From Oehlia diaphana (taxonomy: Eukaryota; Glomeromycota; Glomeromycetes; Glomerales; Glomeraceae), in the NCBI GenBank assembly GCA_003833135.1, contig QZLH01000013.1:108859-122111 (forward strand): DNA of 13,253 bases, in the 5' to 3' direction. The first letter of the stretch is position 1, and every line of letters begins with the position of its first letter. The notes under the pieces were generated by a model, which was given only the letters and a program-made list of their open reading frames with translations, had not been told where the DNA came from and did no database searches. Shown piece after piece: positions 9,101 to 13,253 of the stretch. A program made the position numbers and the translations under genes.

Positions 9101-9657
9101 CAAAACCTTTAATGCAACTTGTTCAGGAATCCTATTCCAATCATGTTTTTCAATATCCCAATAACAAATATACCCTTCTTGCCAGGTAGCTGAGTAAATT
9201 CTGCTAAAACCTCCATCAATAATATGAGTAATATTTTGAAATTTTTCGTAAGGTATCCATTCGAGACATTTTGTAGAATGAACAGCATTAAGCTGTGAAT
9301 CTTTTATTAATTCATCAATAACTTCTTTTCTACTAGTCCAATTTTTAAAATTTTTCTCAAATCTCTTAGCATTACAAGGTTTACACCATCCTTTTCCTGT
9401 GCCAGGTTCGTTACATTCTTCACATATTCCATATACTTCTTTTCTTTTTTCTAAATCTTCCATATAAACTACTTTTTCGTCAATATTATCTGATTCGGCA
9501 GAAGAAATTTTAACATGCATCTTTTGTTAAAATAAATGATAATTGTGTAATTAATATTTGAAATTTATATTATCCATCATAATAACAGTTATTTTTTTAC
9601 CTGGTACTCGTCGTCATTGGATTCTTTCCATTTTTTAAACTTTTGAATTAATTCCAT
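6169..9657 (-). CDS. TKL-type protein kinase fused to MACPF-like (glomeromycete repeat family) region
   Basis: Exons are 9657-9601 (MELIQKFKKWKES..., donor CAG|GTAAAA), 9520-9065 (acceptor AAAAG, donor GAG|GTAATT) and 8979 onward (acceptor ACATTAG). Residues 52-68 hold CEEC...WCKPC, a four-Cys motif typical of this kinase family in Rhizophagus. The kinase domain (about 110-378) is complete. Residues from about 430 to 1,070 form a long beta-rich region with two MACPF-like signatures: YGHLFAKKILVGGKLF (about 488-503) and YGHFFPLNIVLGKSL (about 766-780). A Ser/Asn-rich stretch lies near the C-terminus. Translation stops at TAA 6169-6171 (about 1,107 residues) unless the overlapping phase-1 donor at 6176 is spliced to 6092. 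The protein is expected to be cytosolic, as no signal peptide is seen. I recall this region as a Glomeromycotina DUF (possibly DUF7431), unverified. Confidence 0.85.
7147..8193 (-). other. two MACPF-like modules within the kinase fusion
   Basis: The first signature, YGHLFAKKILVGGKLF, lies at about 8031-7984; the second, YGHFFPLNIVLGKSL, at about 7197-7153. Both resemble the MACPF pattern YGTH-(F/Y)-x(5-7)-GG, but the Thr is absent and the second has lost one Gly. The second is also collinear with the plus-strand protein at 10309: a helical stretch before it (FQQAIENAL), and after it a FDNIISLYDIL / YRNPISIFQPL segment. MACPF domains form pores or have lost that activity. Which applies here cannot be told from sequence. 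Confidence 0.6.
8358..9250 (-). other. catalytic TKL kinase domain
   Basis: All key elements are present across the 85-nt intron (9064-8980). These are the glycine-loop equivalent IDGGFSRIYSA (about 120-130), VALK (Lys157), the helix-C glutamate in FLNEVKSH (about 171), IVQCYGI, and LKYCRDGNMRDYI. HRDLHSGN follows (Asp249, Asn254), then SDLGL as the DFG equivalent (Asp266), APE (about 289-291), DIYSFGIVMNEL and CWDGEPDKRP. The activation segment is short (CQPVNYEGQEIVYGVLPYIAPE). This is the only kinase domain in the window with an intact catalytic set, so it is the candidate upstream kinase for the neighbouring pseudokinases. Confidence 0.9.
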
Positions 9658-9887
9658 TTAAATATATATATGTCTTGATTTTAATAAAGAAGCACTTTAT
9701 TAATTACGATTTTTGAAAATTCGAAAACAGAAAATAAATAAATAATGTTACACTTGACATGTGATATGGCGCATAAATCTTCATTGCCTCTTTTAGAAAC
9801 ATTCTATTTTGTTCACGGTTATACAAAAATTTGGCGCTGCGACTTACTTGTTTTGTCGATCTTAATAATGTATGTTCTGTATCAAAT

Positions 9888-10233
9888 CAATTTTGTGCGA
9901 CGAATTATAATGAAGATTATAACTTTCCAGTACTTTATCGACGTGAATAAAGTAATAATGGAAGTGCTCGACAATAAATAGTATCTGAAATAGCGTGATA
10001 ATATTGTCTCTTTTAGCATTAGATTGGCGCTCTTACGCATGATCGTATTTACGGTAATACAAGTGATAAACAAGTCAGCCGGTCACACGGTATACAACTA
10101 TACTTGCCACCATTCCTCAAAAAGGAAATTTAAACAATGAGATCGACATGAAATCATTGTTTAAATTTCCTTTTTTGGGGAATGGGCGGCAAGTATATAT
10201 ACAACATTCGGTGTTCAAACAATTTTGTGCGAC
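9888..10233. repeat. 14-bp direct repeats flanking the hairpin region
   Basis: The word caattttgtgcgac occurs at 9888-9901 and again at 10220-10233 in the same orientation, with looser similarity just upstream (tcaaat / ttcaaa). The pair brackets a segment that includes the long inverted repeat. It could be a remnant of element insertion or a duplicated regulatory site. Confidence 0.5.
10099..10197. repeat. long near-perfect inverted repeat (hairpin / possible MITE)
   Basis: The left arm, 10099-10140 (tatacttgccaccattcct...), pairs with the right arm, 10154-10197 (...aatgggcggcaagtata), across a 13-nt spacer. About 38 of 42 positions pair; the differences are one or two single-base insertions and a few substitutions. 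The central part, aggaaatttaaacaatga, is perfectly matched. It lies about 110-210 bp before the plus-strand start codon. Possible identities are a small foldback transposon or a cruciform-forming regulatory element. Confidence 0.8.
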
Positions 10234-10308
10234 AAAAATATACGTCTAATTTATTCTCACCTTTCTTTTTTTTTAAAAAAAAAAGAAACCAAAAAACGGT
10301 AATTCACA

Positions 10309-12288
10309 ATGAGTTTCAAGCTCAATCATTTTTCTAATAATGCTAAAAAATATACAATAAAAATTATCAATTCTCCAACGCAAAAACTTGATCCAGTTCT
10401 ATTAAATCCTACAGATAAATTATCAACAATTCGTCAAAAACTCGAAAAGAATTATAAAAAATTTAAATTTTTAAGGAAATTTTCTGAAAATGATGATGGA
10501 AGCTACAAATTTACCGAAATAAAATCCGAATTTGAAGGACAACATAGCCTAAGCTATATTATCGATAAGAATATTCTATATATAGAATGTGAAATAAAAA
10601 CTAAAATTGATTGGAATTGGTTTATAGAAAAATGCGAATTAAATAATGGATGTACTATGACTTTTGATGGAATTAAGAAAGCAGATAAAAATGCATTTGT
10701 AATAAAAAATTGTGAATTAAAAGAAATTGGAGCGGAAAGATACAAAATGCATAAAGATACATTTAAGTCAACAAAAGAATGGATGAAGATAACAAATTTA
10801 TTTTTTACCACAGATATTGGTGTACTAGAGAATTTTATAAAATTAGGAATAATTACGGAAAATAAAAAATCTAATTTTGGAATCAGTGGTTCTTATGATT
10901 TTGTAAAGCACGAAAAAGCATCTTTGAAATTTGGTGATCATTTACAACCGACTCAAGAATTTATTGGAGAAGTAGAGAAAGCCATAAAATCTGAAGATCC
11001 TGTTAAAGAACTTAAACAAATTACTGAGCAATATGGTCAATTTATTCCAACTGAAGTAATTTTAGGTGGTAGAGCTCATTTTAATGAACATATAACGTTT
11101 AAAGAGATTACTATGAATGTAGCAAGTAATACGAAATTAATTGGGAGAAAACAGTCCAACAACATTGAAAATTTTGATAAAGGAGTTTGGTTTAAATCTT
11201 TAAACGATCATAAATATTGGGATTGCATAGAATATCGAAATCCTATTAGCATTTTTCAACCCTTATCTGAAAATTTACGTCAGCAAATTATTAAATCCGT
11301 TGGAAAAAGAATTCTTTATTCAAAAACTCAAGAAATTATTTATCATTTAGAAAATCATGGAGAGGCAAAAAAACATGAATTAAAGGATTTACCACTCAAT
11401 ATCTTAAAGATGATTCAGAATAAGGAAGCAGATTGTAATATTTTTGCTACTGTAACTGATATGACTGAGTTAAAAGATGATTTTTTTACTTGCCAAATTC
11501 TTTGTTCATCATCATGTTCGTCTCTTCCACCCTGTCCATCATCATCTTGTTCTTGTCCACCGTCAAAACCGAGCCTTCTAATTCATTGTGTTCAAAATAA
11601 ATTCAAAAAACGTGAGTGTAATTTGAAAATTAAGTGGATGGTGGTCGGATATTATACAGATTTTAATCTCATACTTTCAGATTTTAATGTTCATTTAAAG
11701 ATTTTTGAAAACAAAATTACTTCAGATAGACAAACTATGATTTATACATTAAATTATAATTATGATCCTTATATAAGCCCCTGTTTTGGAATACCTGTAT
11801 TATCTGAATTAACACCTTCAAATAAATCCATTGTTATTGGACACCATTTTTTTAATGCTCGGATAGAAAATAAAATTGGAGCATACACGTTCTCTTATTG
11901 TTCAAAAGAAAATAACCGTGTAGAACTAAAATCGTCCAGCTTTACTTTTTTTACATTTATTATTTCAGATTTTTGTACTAGTAACACCTATAGTATATTA
12001 CCATTTAAACATCCAATCACGAAAAAACCATATATTCAACTTAATAATGATGTGGCTGGATCTCCAAAATTCATTAGTTTATATTCTGCACAAAAAACTA
12101 TTCGTGAGTTGGCTTTTTTAAATCAAAATTGTAAAAAAATTACATTAGTATCTGTTAGCGGTTATGGTATTGTAATTAATCTCTTAACATCAAAAGATTA
12201 TTTTAAATGTTTATCATTTGATCTGTGTATACCAGGTATTTATTTTATTTTATTCAGATTTATTTTCATTTGTATACTAAGTAAATAA
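10309..12288 (+). CDS. MACPF-like glomeromycete protein with ubiquitin-like N-terminus
   Basis: The frame is a single open one of 659 codons, with A at -3 of the ATG. Residues about 14-93 look beta-grasp/ubiquitin-like (YTIKIINSP, LNPTDKLSTIRQKLEKN, ending YIIDKNILYIE). From about 185 comes a MACPF-like stretch: FGISGSYDFVKHEKAS, a helix TQEFIGEVEKAIKS, then YGQFIPTEVILGGRAHF (242-258). The GG and YG of the MACPF signature are present, but Thr-His is not. A Cys/Ser/Pro-rich loop (395-416) follows, then beta-rich segments that resemble C2- or immunoglobulin-type sheets (IKWMVVGYYTDF, VIGHHFFNARIENK). The unspliced C-terminus is hydrophobic, but an intron at 12236-12311 would instead give a soluble end ADNEF at 12328. 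Paralogous to the second MACPF-like module of the kinase fusion on the other strand. The same Glomeromycotina DUF family is likely. Function unknown. Confidence 0.8.
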   Translation: MSFKLNHFSNNAKKYTIKIINSPTQKLDPVLLNPTDKLSTIRQKLEKNYKKFKFLRKFSENDDGSYKFTEIKSEFEGQHSLSYIIDKNILYIECEIKTKIDWNWFIEKCELNNGCTMTFDGIKKADKNAFVIKNCELKEIGAERYKMHKDTFKSTKEWMKITNLFFTTDIGVLENFIKLGIITENKKSNFGISGSYDFVKHEKASLKFGDHLQPTQEFIGEVEKAIKSEDPVKELKQITEQYGQFIPTEVILGGRAHFNEHITFKEITMNVASNTKLIGRKQSNNIENFDKGVWFKSLNDHKYWDCIEYRNPISIFQPLSENLRQQIIKSVGKRILYSKTQEIIYHLENHGEAKKHELKDLPLNILKMIQNKEADCNIFATVTDMTELKDDFFTCQILCSSSCSSLPPCPSSSCSCPPSKPSLLIHCVQNKFKKRECNLKIKWMVVGYYTDFNLILSDFNVHLKIFENKITSDRQTMIYTLNYNYDPYISPCFGIPVLSELTPSNKSIVIGHHFFNARIENKIGAYTFSYCSKENNRVELKSSSFTFFTFIISDFCTSNTYSILPFKHPITKKPYIQLNNDVAGSPKFISLYSAQKTIRELAFLNQNCKKITLVSVSGYGIVINLLTSKDYFKCLSFDLCIPGIYFILFRFIFICILSK

Positions 12289-12311
12289 TAAATTTTATTC
12301 AATTTATATAG
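12236..12311 (+). other. probable 3' intron of the MACPF-like gene
   Basis: The sequence CCAG|GTATTT ... TATATAG|CAG gives a 76-nt intron, close in size to others in the window, with a TACTAA branch-like site about 35 nt before the acceptor. Joining it in phase 1 changes the end from IPGIYFILFRFIFICILSK to IPADNEF and a TGA at 12326-12328. The spliced protein would be 647 residues. Confidence 0.55.
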
Positions 12312-12328
12312 CAGATAATGAATTTTGA

Positions 12329-13253
12329 ACCGAAATTACTATATTTAAAATTTTACGGATAGTAGTTTAGCACTTAAATTAGGAAACACGTAAAGATATG
12401 TTAAAAGATTTCTTTATTTATATGAAGTCTTTATTTTCAAAATTTTATTTAAAATCAATTAGCTTAGAAGTGCTTTAACATTTTGATATACTGTAATTAA
12501 TTATGAGAAAATAGGGAGGGAAGGTTTTTATGTGTATATTATGTGTATATCAAATACCATAAATATCATTATATTTACATAGTAACTTACCAGGTGATGT
12601 ACAGATAGTTTGTACAGATAGTATATAAGAAAATTAAAAAGTATATTTAGTGGACGCTAGTTTTTAATGGGATGCTTTGTTAGTTTAGGATAGTGTTGCT
12701 AGAAAAGAAGCGGTTTTTTTATTAACAATCCTAACAATCCTGTGACTGGCATGGATATTTTGTTTTTTTTTTATTTAAATAGGATGGTTTCTTACTGGGG
12801 TACTTAGTCGCCTAGCTCTTAGCGAGACACCATTAGATTTTCCGGGTGAAGGGAACGGGTTTTTCTAGATCATTTTTTTAGTTTAATTTCTTTTTCTTCG
12901 TTGTATCTTTCTTTGTTTTCCAGTATTCTAAAATAAAATAAAATAAAATTTAAGTAAAAGAATTAAAATTTAGTGTCATTTAACATTAATTATAATTGTT
13001 CATAATAAATATTGGCAAAAAAATATAAATGTCTATAAAAACAAGTTGCCTTAGTCCCTGACGGGCGTTTCTAAACTGTTTAATGTGAGGCAATAACTTG
13101 AAATGAATAATACTAACAAATAACTATACCTGATACATTGTATTAAGAAATGTCAAATTTTGTACTATAAAATGGATGTTTTTGGTGAAATCATATAGTT
13201 TGCCAAACTATTGATAAATCCACCATTTATCTTTTGGATTTGACTTGACATTA
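12329..13253. other. intergenic region, no gene seen
   Basis: The region is AT-rich with no coding frame of note. An island of more mixed composition lies at about 12785-12870 (tactggggtacttagtcgcc... ccgggtgaagggaacggg), possibly derived from a repeat. A short inverted repeat lies at 13196-13210 (tagtttg-c-caaacta), and an 8-bp inverted pair is found at 13149-13156 and 13245-13252 (aatgtcaa / ttgacatt). An interrupted pair, acaagttgcct (13041-13051) with aggcaataacttg (13088-13100), is also present. Confidence 0.5.
12529..12740. repeat. cluster of short tandem duplications
   Basis: Three small direct duplications lie within about 210 bp. tatgtgtatat occurs twice (12529-12539, 12540-12550), tgtacagatagt twice (12598-12609, 12611-12622), and taacaatcc twice (12723-12731, 12732-12740). 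They are most simply explained by replication slippage in AT-rich DNA. Confidence 0.6.

Larger units (their letters stand above)
9658..10308. promoter_or_regulatory. divergent intergenic region (candidate bidirectional promoter)
   Basis: About 650 bp separate the start codons of two divergent MACPF-like genes. TATA-like tracts occur close to the minus-strand start (aatatatatatg near 9661-9671) and at 10193-10203 (gtatatatac), about 110 bp before the plus-strand ATG. A poly-T/poly-A tract lies at 10266-10285. A plus-strand open frame (9745-9981) shows no recognisable protein features and is not called. The region also holds the inverted repeat and direct repeats listed separately. Promoter function is inferred from position only. 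Confidence 0.4.

Noticed and set aside
9745..9981. Plus-strand open frame of 78 codons in the divergent intergenic region
   Set aside because: No domain, low-complexity AT-driven composition, and it overlaps the likely promoter region and a direct repeat. Its codon content does not resemble the neighbouring genes.
10554..10811. Minus-strand open frame of 85 codons
   Set aside because: Antisense shadow of the MACPF-like gene; the hydrophobic content comes from AT-rich antisense codons.
12785..12870. tRNA- or rRNA-like island (cttagtcgcctagctcttagcgagac)
   Set aside because: No cloverleaf with matching acceptor and T arms could be drawn and no B-box consensus was seen. It is treated as repeat-derived sequence.
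1..13253. CRISPR arrays, bacterial operons, Shine-Dalgarno sites or phage genes
   Set aside because: The genes are intron-containing and eukaryotic in domain content. No regularly spaced repeat array was seen.

Overview
The window is very AT-rich eukaryotic DNA. Its genes have short introns of about 75-130 nt, with GTATGT/GTAAGT donors and TAG/CAG acceptors, and there is no operon structure. The TKL-type kinase carries a CxxC...WCxxCN N-terminus, and there are Sel1 repeats and MACPF-like glomeromycete repeat proteins. This combination points to an arbuscular mycorrhizal fungus (Glomeromycotina, most likely Rhizophagus). That assignment rests on recalled family traits, not on a search.

Layout, left to right. 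(1) 1-193: non-coding, repeat-like DNA with inverted arms. (2) 194-1354: a broken minus-strand copy of a brace plus pseudokinase unit, with frameshifts and a stop. (3) 1355-2526: AT-rich intergenic DNA. (4) 2527-6092, minus: a gene, or gene half, made of two tandem pseudokinases. The second is preceded by an MLKL-N-terminal-type four-helix bundle (4HB) and a brace, and followed by Sel1-type repeats. (5) 6169-9657, minus: an apparently catalytic TKL kinase fused to a long region with two MACPF-like modules. (6) 9658-10308: a divergent intergenic region with a strong roughly 43-bp inverted repeat. (7) 10309-12288, plus: a single-domain MACPF-like protein with a possible ubiquitin-like N-terminus, related to the second MACPF-like module of (5). 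(8) 12289-13253: non-coding.

Splice phases can be followed by eye from the kinase-MACPF exon (donor at 6176, phase 1) into a short exon (6092-6046) and on through every exon down to 2527 without breaking frame. The two minus-strand halves may therefore be one gene of about 2,146 codons: active kinase, MACPF-like, pseudokinase, 4HB, brace, pseudokinase, Sel1. If the donor at 6176 is not used, translation stops at once (TAA at 6169-6171) and the kinase-MACPF protein is about 1,107 residues.

The most notable idea here is that an active receptor-interacting-type kinase sits beside, or in the same polypeptide as, a 4HB-brace-pseudokinase. That is the same logic as RIPK3 and MLKL in animal necroptosis. 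Pore-former-like MACPF modules lie in the same locus. The domain order is read from the sequence. The cell-death or self/non-self role is inference.
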